A DNA stretch of 56,082 nt. Origin: an uncultured Halomicronema sp. (GTDB taxonomy: Bacteria; Cyanobacteriota; Cyanobacteriia; Phormidesmidales; Phormidesmidaceae). Positions 8,501-17,312 of the stretch are shown piece by piece. The position numbers and the translations under genes were made by a program. Within the stretch, counting starts at the first letter, position 1, and every line of letters begins with the position of its first letter. The notes beneath the pieces are model-generated. The model was not told where the DNA came from, ran no database searches, and saw only the letters and a program-made list of their open reading frames with translations. Location: assembly GCA_937899725.1 (NCBI GenBank), contig CALCCA010000176.1, positions 1-56,082 on the forward strand. Direction: 5' to 3'.

Positions 8501-9469
8501 TTTCTCAGTGAGGATTTGAGAGCCCCCGACCTAGCCGATCGCGTGTTCGCTACAGCCGAGGACATCCTGGTGCGCTATCAACATCTTTATCCCGAGGTCG
8601 TGACGGCGCGGCGCGGGGCCTATCGGGCAGTCGGCAAGTTGGCGGCGATCGCTCTCCTCCTGGCCGTGCAGCAGACAGAGCGCCCCGCTTGCCCTCGGGC
8701 CGTGGAGTGGACGCGACTGTACTTTGAGCAGGTGTTGGCCCAGGCACTGACACCGACCCCCCAAGAAATCGTCGCCGCCGGCGCGATCGAGACTGCCGAG
8801 TGGATTGCGCATTACGCCGAGACCATTGGTGATATTGAGCAATCCCCAGTGGGTGAGCAGCATGGCCTTGACCCTTGGCTGCAAACAGCTGGGGCCAACT
8901 CGCCCATGGTCAGTCCTGAGCGCTCTCGACCCGGCAGCGACCCGGCCTCCTCGTTCGTAGACAGTCGCACCGATCACGATCTTCAGGGGCAGGCAGAGCC
9001 GCCGGTTGCCGGGCCAGAACCTGCTCGCCCAGCGACGGCCCCAGCCTTAGCGCAATGGTTGGGGGGCTGGCTGGCTGATCGCCTAAAGCTCTCCCCAACC
9101 GCGATCGATCCAAATAAAGCTTTCGCCGACTACGGGGTCGATTCCGTCATGGCCGTGGAGTTAGCGCAAGATCTGGAGGAGCGGCTAGCGCTTCCGCAGC
9201 CCCTGGATGTGACTATCGCGTGGAACTTTCCCACCATTACGGCGCTGGCCGCTCACCTCGCTCCCCCAGCGACCTCCCAAAATTCCCATGAAGGGGGCGC
9301 AACGGATGACCTCCCAACCGACCAGACAGCGTTGGCGGTGACTGACGCTTTATCCCAACGACCGACCGACACCCCTGTCCCCCGACCCGATTTAGATGAC
9401 TTTAATGAAGGGGAAATGGCGGCTCTGCTGGCGGCGGAACTGGCCATCCTCAAAGGGGGGGCATCATGA
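5504..9469 (+). CDS. Loading protein: fatty acyl-AMP ligase - acyl-CoA dehydrogenase - ACP
   Basis: This 1321-residue starter protein activates a fatty acid as acyl-AMP and loads it on its own ACP. FAAL, about 15-580: LLQYTSGSTRQPRG near 187, RTGDLG near 450, and the C-terminal PITTSGKVQR near 565; it is FAAL-like rather than an NRPS A domain. Acyl-CoA dehydrogenase, about 625-1000: LGMQVPTEYAGLGLG, the FAD/substrate motif LTEPGAGSNP near 747, LGGRGYIE and IFEGPTETL near 975 with the probable catalytic Glu. It would oxidise the alpha,beta bond of the tethered acyl chain. ACP, about 1180-1245: DYGVDSVMAVEL with the phosphopantetheine Ser near 1212. A Pro/Ala-rich linker precedes the ACP, and a short helical tail (EMAALLAAELAIL) probably docks to PKS1. 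Its ATG follows AGGG by 6 nt, and its stop overlaps the next start (ATGA). Having the dehydrogenase fused between FAAL and ACP is unusual. Chain length is not predictable. Confidence 0.93.
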   Translation: MVQECDRESAGIEPRQKFAHTSLSEILQWRAAHQPHELAYRFLPDEWEAIAVSQGHQWSYAELALRVNAIAAQLAAFAHQPVMLALPAGLDFVAAFLGCLQAGAIAVPVPPPGRHQGLARWQHLVANAQPPVILTPSEQLPQVRSLVQAMATQLPHAVVCLAPQYAPEENDQAEAVPRIACDDIALLQYTSGSTRQPRGVMVSHGNLMHNLGLIHDRFGHSAASHGVIWLPPHHDMGLIGGILQPLYSGFPVTLMSPLAFLRQPSRWLQAITKFGGTTSGGPNFAYKRCLQKITPEQRQGLDLSRWELAFTGAEPIRAATLSQFVETFAPYGFRSTAFYPCYGLAEATLFVSGGAKATSPRIASVDRTAIAQGRLVESRAATALPLVSCGSGAADQTIAIVDPHTRQPCDDGQIGEIWLRGPSVAQGYWRQPEVTQATFVAEFANGTGPFLRTGDLGCLRQGELYVTGRLKDLIIIRGQNHYPQDIEQTVGQSHPAIQAQGGAAFSLEMAGEERLIVVQEVQRTALRTLDADAVIDAIRAAVSHQHGLQVSAAVLLKPGRLPITTSGKVQRQACKAAFQNQAFDAVAEWWLEPADQPSSTAILAASAVSDHDSAADTVPGDPVRTEALIQWLRQYANESLNSRLMDERRCLSPGVVLDFGNQGLLGMQVPTEYAGLGLGHQDMLRVLEQLGAIDPTLALFVGLNNVLGIRPILQSARPDLQADWLSRLATGRELAAFALTEPGAGSNPNAMQSQVAIAADGGWRLHGEKIWSGSAAWAGILNVFVQHPEVSSISGFTISKGTPGLRQGPEALTMGMRGMVQNTVYLEGVPVSAAQLLGEPGQGMTVAQDAMMYGRLAIAAACVGGMKRCAQLMLRYSSRRQVSTGRLLENPVLLAGLGGLTAQIGALSALVGWIADRLDQGQGVIPEAFTACKILAPEFYWQAADDLVQCLGGRGYIETNLAPQILRDARVLRIFEGPTETLTMHLGAQVLNARSSLKAFLSEDLRAPDLADRVFATAEDILVRYQHLYPEVVTARRGAYRAVGKLAAIALLLAVQQTERPACPRAVEWTRLYFEQVLAQALTPTPQEIVAAGAIETAEWIAHYAETIGDIEQSPVGEQHGLDPWLQTAGANSPMVSPERSRPGSDPASSFVDSRTDHDLQGQAEPPVAGPEPARPATAPALAQWLGGWLADRLKLSPTAIDPNKAFADYGVDSVMAVELAQDLEERLALPQPLDVTIAWNFPTITALAAHLAPPATSQNSHEGGATDDLPTDQTALAVTDALSQRPTDTPVPRPDLDDFNEGEMAALLAAELAILKGGAS

Positions 9470-12400
9470 TTCAATCTCGCGCCCAGCACCCGAACTCTCA
9501 TCCCAATAATTACCGGGACTTACTCCGAGAAGCGACCCTGCAGTTGCGATCGCTGCGATCGGAGTTAGACACGGTGCGCCAGCAACAAACGGAACCCATC
9601 GCGATCGTGGGCATGGCCTGCCGTTTTCCCGGTGGGGCTAACAGCCCGGCTGCCTATTGGGAACTGCTACGCCAGGGGGTCGATGCCATCACGGAGATTC
9701 CGCAACAGCGCTGGGACGTGGCGGCCCACTATGACCCTGATGCTGAGGCCCCAGGCAAAATGTATACCCGCTCGGGTGGTTTCATTGATCGGGTGGACCA
9801 GTTCGATCCGCAGTTTTTTGGCATTTCGCCCCGCGAGGCTCATAGTCTCGACCCCCAACAGCGGCTGCTGCTAGAGGTCAGCTACACGGCCTTAGAAAAT
9901 GCTGGGCAGCCGCCTTTCGACCTGCGGGGTACCCGGACTGGCGTATTTGTCGGCGTGAGTTTTGACGATTACGCGCAGCTCAGCGTCCGCTCTGGCGACC
10001 TGACCCGCATCGACGCCCACAGCAGTCTGGGCAATACCCGCAGCATCGTCGCGGGTCGCTTGGCCTATACCTTTGGGCTGCAAGGCCCCACGATGCAGCT
10101 CGATACCACCTGCTCATCGTCACTGCTGGCGGTGCATTTGGCCTGTCAAAGTCTCCGTAATGGGGAAGCCAACCTGGCGCTGGCTGGGGGCGTCAACCTG
10201 ATGCTGACCCCAGAGCCCACCATTGGCTTTTGCAAGCTCAAAGCCTTGGCTCCAGATGGCCGCTGTAAAACCTTTGATGCCGCCGCCGATGGCTATGGCC
10301 GGGGCGAGGGCTGTGGCGTCGTGGTGCTGAAACGACTGTCAGATGCGATCGACAATCAAGACCCAATTCTGGCGGTGGTGCGGGGGTCTGCCGTCAACCA
10401 TGATGGTATGAGCAACGGTCTCACCGCTCCCAATGGCAAAGCTCAGGCATCGGTGCTGCGAGCGGCGATCGCCAATGCCCACATCGAGCCCGAACAGTTG
10501 CAGTACGTCGAGGTGCACGGCACCGGCACCCGCCTTGGCGACCCGATTGAAGTGCTAGCGCTCAATCAAGTGATGGGGCAGCGTTCGACACCGCTGCTGA
10601 TCGGTTCTGCTAAAACCAACATCGGTCACCTGGAATCAGCGGCGGGCGTGGCGGGCTTGATCAAAGTCATTCTGTCCCTGCAGCATCAGCAAATTCCACC
10701 CCACCTGCATCTACAAACCCCCAATCCTTATATTCCGTGGCATCAACTGGCGGTGGCTGTCCCCACTCAACTCACCCCCTGGCCTGCGACCCCAGATCGC
10801 CGCTTGGCAGGAGTCAGTGCCTTTGGCATGAGCGGTACAAACGTGCATCTCGTGCTGGAGGAAGCACCGGAAGACGAATTCAAACTTCAAAATTATGAAT
10901 TCAAAAATTCCCATCAGGATGAGGCCGCGATCGGTGCGGTCATCAATCCCCGTCCGCTGCATGTGCTGCCCCTTTCGGCTCGCAGTGATGGGGCGCTGCG
11001 CCAGCTCGTACAGCGATACCACGATGGGCTAGAGATCGAAGCCACCGAGACCCTGCCCGACATTTGCTTTTCGGCCGGGGTGGGGCGATCGCACTTCAAC
11101 CACCGCCTCGCTCTCGTCGCCGCCGATCTCCCCGACCTGCGCCAGCAATTAGCACGCTATTTAGATGACTCCTCTGCCGCTATTACGGCGGCTAGCTCCA
11201 GCCAGTCCCACCGCAAAATCGCCTTCTTGTTCACCGGGCAAGGCTCCCAGTATCCCCACATGGGCCGTGCACTGTACAACACCGAACCCGTCTTCCGCCA
11301 GGCGATCGACCACTGTGCCGAGATTCTGGCGGATGAGGGAGTTGACTTGTTAGAGGTGCTTTATGGTGGCAAGAGAATCGGGAATCGGAAACAGGGAACA
11401 GAAGAAAACCCTTCACCCCTCACCTCATCTCCCCCCCACTCCATCCACGCCACCGCCCACACCCAACCCGCTCTTTTTGCCATTGAATACGCCCTCGCTC
11501 AGCTTTGGCTTGCCTGGGGCATTGAGCCCGACGGCGTTATGGGTCACAGCATTGGCGAGTATGTGGCAGCGTGCGTTGCCGGGGTCTTTTCTCTAGAAGA
11601 CGGACTGCGGCTGGTGACAGCTCGCGGTCACTTGATGCAGGCCTTACCCGCTGGGGGCGGCATGGTCGCAGTGATGGCCGCTGCCGCGCCAGTCTCTGGA
11701 ATATTGCCAGAAGGGGTCGCGATCGCTGCCATCAATGGCCCGGAAGCAACAGTGATTTCTGGCGAGCTGACAGCCTTAGAAGCTGTCGTGGCCCGGTTGA
11801 CGGAGCAAGGCATTAAGACCCAGTCCCTGACTGTTTCCCATGCCTTTCACTCGGCCATGATGGCACCGATGCTGGCGGAGTTTCGGGCCGTGGCCAATAC
11901 GGTAAGTTTTGCCTCGCCTCAGATCGATCTGGTATCCAACGTCACGGGGCGTACCCTCACCGCCGAGGTTGCTAGCGCGGACTACTGGGTGAGTCATATT
12001 CGCCAGCCAGTACAGTTTGCTGCCGGGATGACAACGTTAGCAGCAGACAACTACGACACCTTTATTGAAATTGGCCCGAAACCCGTGCTGGCTGCTATGG
12101 GTCAAGCCTGCTTGCCGGAAGTCAAGGCCCTGTGGCTGCCCAGCCTGCGCCCTGATGCTGATTGGCAAACCCTTCTCACCAGTCTCGGCCAACTCTATAT
12201 GGCTGGGGCCACGATTGACTGGGCTGGCGGCGATCGCGCCTATCCTCGGCAAATGGTCAAGCTGCCCAACTATCCCTTCCAGCACCAGCGCTACTGGGTC
12301 GAACTTCCTAAATCCTCCCCTCCCCCCCTCCCCTGTTCCTCTACTCTCCCCCTTCACCCCCTGCTCGGTACGCCGCTCCCCCTGGCTGGAACCACAGCGC

Positions 12401-15400
12401 GATACTTTCAGGCCCAACTCCATCCCGCTGCGCCTGCTTATCTGAAAGACCATCAGGTATTTGGTGCTGTCGTGATGCCCGCCGCTGGGTATCTAGAAAG
12501 CGCGATCGCAGCGGCCCATGCCTGCCAATACCCAGCGCCGATGCTGCGCGATGTCTCCTTACTGAAGGCGCTAAGCCTCCCGGCATCAGAGTCCGTCATC
12601 GTCCAAACTGCCGTCACGCCACTGTCGGCAGTGGCGGCGGCGTTCGAGATCTTTAGCGCCGCTACACCAGCCGCCGCCACCTGGCAGCGTCATGTCAAAG
12701 GTCGGATTGAACCCGGCTCGCCCCTGACTACCTCATTTCCACTCGCTGCCAAACAGCAAGAACTCGCTAACCCAATGACCGCCGAGCGAGTTTACGACAC
12801 CTACCAGCAGCGGGGACTCACTTACGGCCCCAAGTTCCGCGCGCTGCAAGCGATCTGGCTCGGGGCCGGGGAAGCCTTAGCGCACCTTCAGGTATCCGAT
12901 GAGTTACTCGCCGATTCGCCGGCCTATCACCTACATCCCGTTCTTTTAGACGCTGGGTTGCAGCTGGCGGGGGTCACCCTCGATCAGCCCACCGACTCAG
13001 CCACCTACTTACCGGTCGAGATTCAGTGCTTTCGCCTGCAGCCAAACGCGGCTCACCCCCCGCAATGGATCTATGTGAAACGGCATCCCCAGGGAGCGGC
13101 AGCGGCCCAGCCAGTAATCGATATCGCGCTGCTGGCCGCCGATGGCACCGCGATCGCCGTCATTGAAGGATTACGTCTACAAAAGGTGTCTCCTGAACTG
13201 CTGTGGGGCGACTCACAGCCCCCCGCTGAGCCGGAAACTACTGGGTTGTATCAAGTCGCTTGGCAACTCCAGTCCTTGCCCACTCAGCCTTTAGACTTTC
13301 TCCCGTCGCCAGCTATCATTCGCGATCGCCTAGCTGCCGACTTTACTCAGTTACTGGCTCAACCAGAGTTTATCGCCGATCAAACGCAGCAACCCCAGCT
13401 CGCCGCCCTGAGCCTCAGCTACATCGCCCAAGCCTTGGAAAAACTAGGCTGGTCACCCCGCCTCAGTGAAACGTTGAGACCCCAAAGCATGGCAACGCAG
13501 TTGGCGATCGCCCCCCAGCAGCGACAACTGTTTCAACATCTTCTGGAAAAGGTACAGGGTCGGCAAGGTACAAGGAATGAGGTGCCAGGGGAGAACCCTG
13601 AACCCGCTACCCTGTACCCGCTACCCTCCCTTCCCTCCTCTTCCGAACTTGCCCTCCTGACCCGCTGTGGCGAAAATCTGGCCGCCGTGCTCCGAGGAGA
13701 AATCGAGCCGCTGACGCTGTTATTCCCCAATGGCAATCTCAGCGACTTGACGCAGCTCTATGAGCAATCGCCCGGCGCCCAGGTGATGAATACGTTGGTG
13801 CAGCGGGCGGTGACCACCGCGATCGCTCAGGCCCAGCGGCCACTCCGCATTCTGGAAATCGGTGCGGGTACAGGCGGCACCACGGCTCACTTGCTGCCCC
13901 AGCTTCAAACTGCGAACTATGTGTTCACGGACGTTTCACCGCTGTTTCTCCAGCAGGCTCAGGAGCGCTTTGAGGCGTATCCCGGCGTGCGTTATGAGCT
14001 GTTAGATATTGAGCGATCGCCGGCCGAGCAAGGTTTCCAGCAGCCCTTTGACCTGATTATTGCGGCCAACGTGCTCCACGCCACCGCCGACCTGCGACAA
14101 ACGCTGGCCCACGTGCGAGCGCTGCTGGCTCCGGGCGGCGAGCTGATTTTGCTGGAGGGGACGCAGCCCGTCATTTGGCTGGATCTGATTTTTGGTCTGA
14201 CGGCAGGCTGGTGGAAGTTTACCGATCGCGATTTGCGCCCCCATCATCCACTGCTGGCGGCGAATCAATGGCTCGATCTGCTGGCGACCAGCGGGTTTAC
14301 GGCGGCGGTGCTGCAGCCAGAGCCTTGGGAATCCTCATCAGCCGACTTGCCACAGGCCGTGATGGTGGCTCAGCGGGATGACCGCCCAGCATCGGCTGCC
14401 GTGCCCCATGCTAACTGGCTGATCCTGGCCGAATCGGTGGAAACGGGGGAACGGCTGGCGGACAGTCTGCAGCAGCAAGGACAGTCGGCCCAGCTCGCGA
14501 CGTTTGCACCCGCCGACAACTTGCAAAATGCGCTTTTCCTGGATGGGTCGGCCCCTGATTTAGAGGCTCAACTCTTGCAAATTTTGCAAACGGCATCAAC
14601 CTGGCAAGGCGTGGTCTATGTGACCGCATCGTCTGGAAATGAGGATGCCCTGCCCGCGATCGCTCAGACCACCTGCCGGCGGGCTTTGCATCTAGTGCAA
14701 GCGCTGCTAAAAGCCCAGCCAACTGCGGCCCCTCGCCTTTATCTGGTGACGCCGGGGGCCACGTCGCTGCACCTGACCGCCGCTGGATTAGCGCGATCGC
14801 CCCTCTGGGGATTCGCGAAAACGGTCAACCTCGAACATCCCGAACTCCGTTGCACCTGCGTAGACCTGCAAGGACATGAGGTCGAGCCGCTGGTCGCAGA
14901 GTTGCTGGCAGATTCCCCTGAGCAGCAGGTTTGCCTGCAATCCCAGCAGCGACGAGTTGCTCGCTTGCAGCCCTACACCCTGACGGAGGCGACAACCGAT
15001 TCATCTGTTCGCTTGGCAATTTCCGAACCCGGTGTGCTGACAAATCTGACCTTTGAGCCTATTAATCGTCGTTCTCCGGCGGCTGACGAAGTCGAAATTC
15101 AAGTGGCGGCTACTGGGCTGAACTTTCGCGATGTGCTCATGGCGCTGGGGCAGTATCCCGGTGAGCCCGTCTTGGGCTGCGAATGCGTAGGCGAAGTGGT
15201 CGCAGTCGGCGATGCGGTGCAGGATTTGGCGGTCGGGCAGCGGGTCATGGGCATTGCTGTCGGTAGCTTTGGCCAGTTTGTGACGGTCAACCGGGCGATG
15301 GTGATGCCGGTGCCCGAGAACCTATCCCTGACAGCCGCTGCTACCATTCCAGTGGCCTTTTTGACGGCTCACTACAGCCTAGTAGAGTGCGCTCAGATCA

Positions 15401-17304
15401 AAGCGGGCGATTGCGTGCTGATTCATGCCGCCGCTGGTGGCGTCGGACAAGCCGCGATTCAAATCGCCCAAACGGTCGGGGCGGAAATCATCGCGACGGC
15501 CAGTCCTAGCAAGTGGGAAGCACTGCAATCGCTCGGCATCACCCATATCTTTAATTCCCGCAGTCTTGACTTTGCGGACGAAATTACGGCTCTAACTCAG
15601 GGAAGCGGCGTCGATATCGTGCTTAATTCCCTAGCCGGTGAGTTTCGAGATCGTAGCCTCCAGGTGTTGCATCCCGATGGGCGTTTTATCGAACTGGGTT
15701 TAGGTGACCTGTCCATTCCCACCGACAAAGCCTACTTTCCCGTCAACCTGGTGGCTCTTTGTCAGGAGCAGCCCAACCTGATTCAGTCCATGCTACACAC
15801 TCTGCATCAGCAATTTGAATCGGGCATTCTGCATCCTCTACCCTATGCGACTTTCCCGTTAACCGAAGCCCCTCAAGCCTTTCGCACCATGCAGCAAGGG
15901 AAGCATATCGGCAAGATTGTGTTGCAGGTAAAAGGCAAAGAAAAGGCAGAGAGCAGAAGGCAGAAGGCAGAAGTAAGAACGAATATCCAACAACCAATAA
16001 CCCACCACCCAGAACAAAATCAAAACCCATCCACCCGGCCACCCAGCCACTCATCTCCTCCTTCACTCCCCACCTACCTCATCACCGGCGGGCTCGGGGG
16101 GCTGGGCTTGCTCACGGCTGACTGGCTCGTGGCTCAAGGCGACTGTCACTTGGTGTTGCTGAGTCGGCGATCGCGGGCCGAGACCTCAGCCGCCACGCAA
16201 TCGCAGGTTCAAGCCTTGGAGGCTAAGGGTGCTAAGGTAACGGTCTTACAGGCTGATGTGACTAAGCGCGAAACGTTAGCCCCAGCGATCGCTTCTCTGA
16301 ATACGCCACTGCGAGGCGTCATTCATGCGGCGGGAGTTTTGAGTGATGGTCGGTTAGAGCAGTTAGCTTGGCCTCAGTTTGAGCACGTGTTGGCCCCCAA
16401 AGTTGAGGGCGCCTGGAATTTGCACCAGCTCACGCAGGAGATGGCACTAGACTTTTTCGTCATGTTTTCTTCGGCAGCATCTCTGTTGGGTTCGCCGGGA
16501 CAGGCCAACCATGCGGCCGCGAACGCCTTTTTAGATGGGCTGGCCCACTATCGGCGATCGCAGGGACTACCGGCTCTCAGTCTCAACTGGGGGGCTTGGT
16601 CAGAGATCGGTTCAGCCTTGAAGTATCAGCAGGGCAAGGCGCTGACCGGGCTACAGGGCGTGAACCTGATATCACCTGAGCAAGGGCTGGAAAAACTGAC
16701 CCAGGTCTGGACCCAGCCCAGCCCGCAAATCGGCATTGTGCCCATTGAGTGGTCCGCCTTGCTGCGCCAGGGCAAATTTGACCAGTCGCCATTTTTGGAG
16801 ACCTTGCGCCGGGAGAATTCCCCTTCGGATGCGGGATTAACGGGCTCAAACCGTTCACAGTCGGTTGAACCGGCAGCTTTTCGTCAGCAGTTGGCAGCAA
16901 CGCCCCGAGCGCAGCAGCGAGCCTTGCTAGATGGCCATGTCTGCGCCCAGATCAGTCAGCTTCTCGGGTTTGCGCCAGAGAAGTTGGATCGGCAGGCAGG
17001 CTTTTTTGACCTCGGCCTGGATTCCCTGACGGCGATGGAGCTGAAGAACAGTCTGCAAGCGAGTCTGGGCTGTTCGTTACCGGCTACGGTGACTTTCGAC
17101 TATCCCACGGTGGAACGGCTGCTGGACTATTTGGCTGAGCAACTGCTGACGGCACCGCTGCAGGCTGTGCCCACTCATGCTGAACCAGAACCTCAACGGG
17201 TGGCAGTCGATGGCACTACCAACGTGGAGCCCCCCTTGCGGGAAGCGGATCTCGCGGCTCAACTTGATCAAAAACTGGCCGATCTCGAAGACTTGATGAA
17301 CTAG
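9466..17304 (+). CDS. PKS1: type I PKS, KS-AT-DH-cMT-ER-KR-ACP
   Basis: A single full-reducing C-methylating module of 2612 residues. An N-terminal coiled-coil docking segment (about 12-42) precedes KS (45-475; Cys216, His351, His388). AT about 585-905 has nucleophile Ser695 in GHSIGEY and HAFH at 792, indicating malonyl-CoA. DH about 965-1245 has His996 (HxxxGxxxxP) and Asp1162 (HPxxxDxxxQ). The C-methyltransferase has its SAM motif LEIGAGTGG near 1463-1470. ER has its NADPH motif IHAAAGGVG near 1986. KR has TGGLGGLG at 2207-2214. ACP carries its Ser at 2520 in DLGLDSL. Expected output is a saturated alpha-methyl two-carbon extension. The KR has His2349 where the catalytic Tyr is usual (GQANHAAAN), with Ser2336 retained. 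The start overlaps the preceding stop by 4 nt. Five heptamer-type or pyrimidine-rich tracts and one AT-rich tract interrupt linkers and the AT; the frame stays intact throughout. Confidence 0.95.
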   Translation: MIQSRAQHPNSHPNNYRDLLREATLQLRSLRSELDTVRQQQTEPIAIVGMACRFPGGANSPAAYWELLRQGVDAITEIPQQRWDVAAHYDPDAEAPGKMYTRSGGFIDRVDQFDPQFFGISPREAHSLDPQQRLLLEVSYTALENAGQPPFDLRGTRTGVFVGVSFDDYAQLSVRSGDLTRIDAHSSLGNTRSIVAGRLAYTFGLQGPTMQLDTTCSSSLLAVHLACQSLRNGEANLALAGGVNLMLTPEPTIGFCKLKALAPDGRCKTFDAAADGYGRGEGCGVVVLKRLSDAIDNQDPILAVVRGSAVNHDGMSNGLTAPNGKAQASVLRAAIANAHIEPEQLQYVEVHGTGTRLGDPIEVLALNQVMGQRSTPLLIGSAKTNIGHLESAAGVAGLIKVILSLQHQQIPPHLHLQTPNPYIPWHQLAVAVPTQLTPWPATPDRRLAGVSAFGMSGTNVHLVLEEAPEDEFKLQNYEFKNSHQDEAAIGAVINPRPLHVLPLSARSDGALRQLVQRYHDGLEIEATETLPDICFSAGVGRSHFNHRLALVAADLPDLRQQLARYLDDSSAAITAASSSQSHRKIAFLFTGQGSQYPHMGRALYNTEPVFRQAIDHCAEILADEGVDLLEVLYGGKRIGNRKQGTEENPSPLTSSPPHSIHATAHTQPALFAIEYALAQLWLAWGIEPDGVMGHSIGEYVAACVAGVFSLEDGLRLVTARGHLMQALPAGGGMVAVMAAAAPVSGILPEGVAIAAINGPEATVISGELTALEAVVARLTEQGIKTQSLTVSHAFHSAMMAPMLAEFRAVANTVSFASPQIDLVSNVTGRTLTAEVASADYWVSHIRQPVQFAAGMTTLAADNYDTFIEIGPKPVLAAMGQACLPEVKALWLPSLRPDADWQTLLTSLGQLYMAGATIDWAGGDRAYPRQMVKLPNYPFQHQRYWVELPKSSPPPLPCSSTLPLHPLLGTPLPLAGTTARYFQAQLHPAAPAYLKDHQVFGAVVMPAAGYLESAIAAAHACQYPAPMLRDVSLLKALSLPASESVIVQTAVTPLSAVAAAFEIFSAATPAAATWQRHVKGRIEPGSPLTTSFPLAAKQQELANPMTAERVYDTYQQRGLTYGPKFRALQAIWLGAGEALAHLQVSDELLADSPAYHLHPVLLDAGLQLAGVTLDQPTDSATYLPVEIQCFRLQPNAAHPPQWIYVKRHPQGAAAAQPVIDIALLAADGTAIAVIEGLRLQKVSPELLWGDSQPPAEPETTGLYQVAWQLQSLPTQPLDFLPSPAIIRDRLAADFTQLLAQPEFIADQTQQPQLAALSLSYIAQALEKLGWSPRLSETLRPQSMATQLAIAPQQRQLFQHLLEKVQGRQGTRNEVPGENPEPATLYPLPSLPSSSELALLTRCGENLAAVLRGEIEPLTLLFPNGNLSDLTQLYEQSPGAQVMNTLVQRAVTTAIAQAQRPLRILEIGAGTGGTTAHLLPQLQTANYVFTDVSPLFLQQAQERFEAYPGVRYELLDIERSPAEQGFQQPFDLIIAANVLHATADLRQTLAHVRALLAPGGELILLEGTQPVIWLDLIFGLTAGWWKFTDRDLRPHHPLLAANQWLDLLATSGFTAAVLQPEPWESSSADLPQAVMVAQRDDRPASAAVPHANWLILAESVETGERLADSLQQQGQSAQLATFAPADNLQNALFLDGSAPDLEAQLLQILQTASTWQGVVYVTASSGNEDALPAIAQTTCRRALHLVQALLKAQPTAAPRLYLVTPGATSLHLTAAGLARSPLWGFAKTVNLEHPELRCTCVDLQGHEVEPLVAELLADSPEQQVCLQSQQRRVARLQPYTLTEATTDSSVRLAISEPGVLTNLTFEPINRRSPAADEVEIQVAATGLNFRDVLMALGQYPGEPVLGCECVGEVVAVGDAVQDLAVGQRVMGIAVGSFGQFVTVNRAMVMPVPENLSLTAAATIPVAFLTAHYSLVECAQIKAGDCVLIHAAAGGVGQAAIQIAQTVGAEIIATASPSKWEALQSLGITHIFNSRSLDFADEITALTQGSGVDIVLNSLAGEFRDRSLQVLHPDGRFIELGLGDLSIPTDKAYFPVNLVALCQEQPNLIQSMLHTLHQQFESGILHPLPYATFPLTEAPQAFRTMQQGKHIGKIVLQVKGKEKAESRRQKAEVRTNIQQPITHHPEQNQNPSTRPPSHSSPPSLPTYLITGGLGGLGLLTADWLVAQGDCHLVLLSRRSRAETSAATQSQVQALEAKGAKVTVLQADVTKRETLAPAIASLNTPLRGVIHAAGVLSDGRLEQLAWPQFEHVLAPKVEGAWNLHQLTQEMALDFFVMFSSAASLLGSPGQANHAAANAFLDGLAHYRRSQGLPALSLNWGAWSEIGSALKYQQGKALTGLQGVNLISPEQGLEKLTQVWTQPSPQIGIVPIEWSALLRQGKFDQSPFLETLRRENSPSDAGLTGSNRSQSVEPAAFRQQLAATPRAQQRALLDGHVCAQISQLLGFAPEKLDRQAGFFDLGLDSLTAMELKNSLQASLGCSLPATVTFDYPTVERLLDYLAEQLLTAPLQAVPTHAEPEPQRVAVDGTTNVEPPLREADLAAQLDQKLADLEDLMN
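10871..10911 (+). repeat. AT-rich in-frame tract, PKS1 KS-AT linker
   Basis: Contains GAATTCAAA twice with AATTAT between. It occupies the same KS-AT linker position as the heptamer tracts of PKS2, PKS3 and PKS4, but has different composition. Confidence 0.5.
11371..11450 (+). repeat. Heptamer-type in-frame insert, PKS1 AT loop
   Basis: A purine-rich half (GGGAATCGGAAACAGGGAAC) then a pyrimidine-rich CCCCTCACCTCATCTCC half, encoding RIGNRKQGTEENPSP and so on. It sits inside the AT domain between LLEVLY and TQPALFA, about 80 nt in length, nearly identical to the PKS2 AT insert. Confidence 0.85.
12310..12355 (+). repeat. Pyrimidine-rich tract, PKS1 AT-DH linker
   Basis: Almost pure C/T run coding a Pro/Ser/Leu-rich linker just before the DH N-terminal HPLLG. 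The purine half seen elsewhere is absent. Confidence 0.6.
13551..13642 (+). repeat. In-frame insert with short inverted ends, N-terminal part of PKS1 cMT
   Basis: Begins GGTACAGGGT (13551-13560), which is the exact reverse complement of ACCCTGTACC at 13609-13618. A pyrimidine run follows. It lies between LFQHLLEK and ELALLTRCGENL of the methyltransferase region. Confidence 0.75.
15931..16070 (+). repeat. Heptamer-type in-frame insert, PKS1 ER-KR linker
   Basis: GGCAGAA-type heptamers (15941-15972), an AACCAATAACCCACC middle, then CCATCCACCCGGCCACCC. It encodes about 46 residues of low-complexity linker between IVLQV (ER end) and TYLITGG (KR start). Confidence 0.85.
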
Positions 17305-17312
17305 GCAATCCT

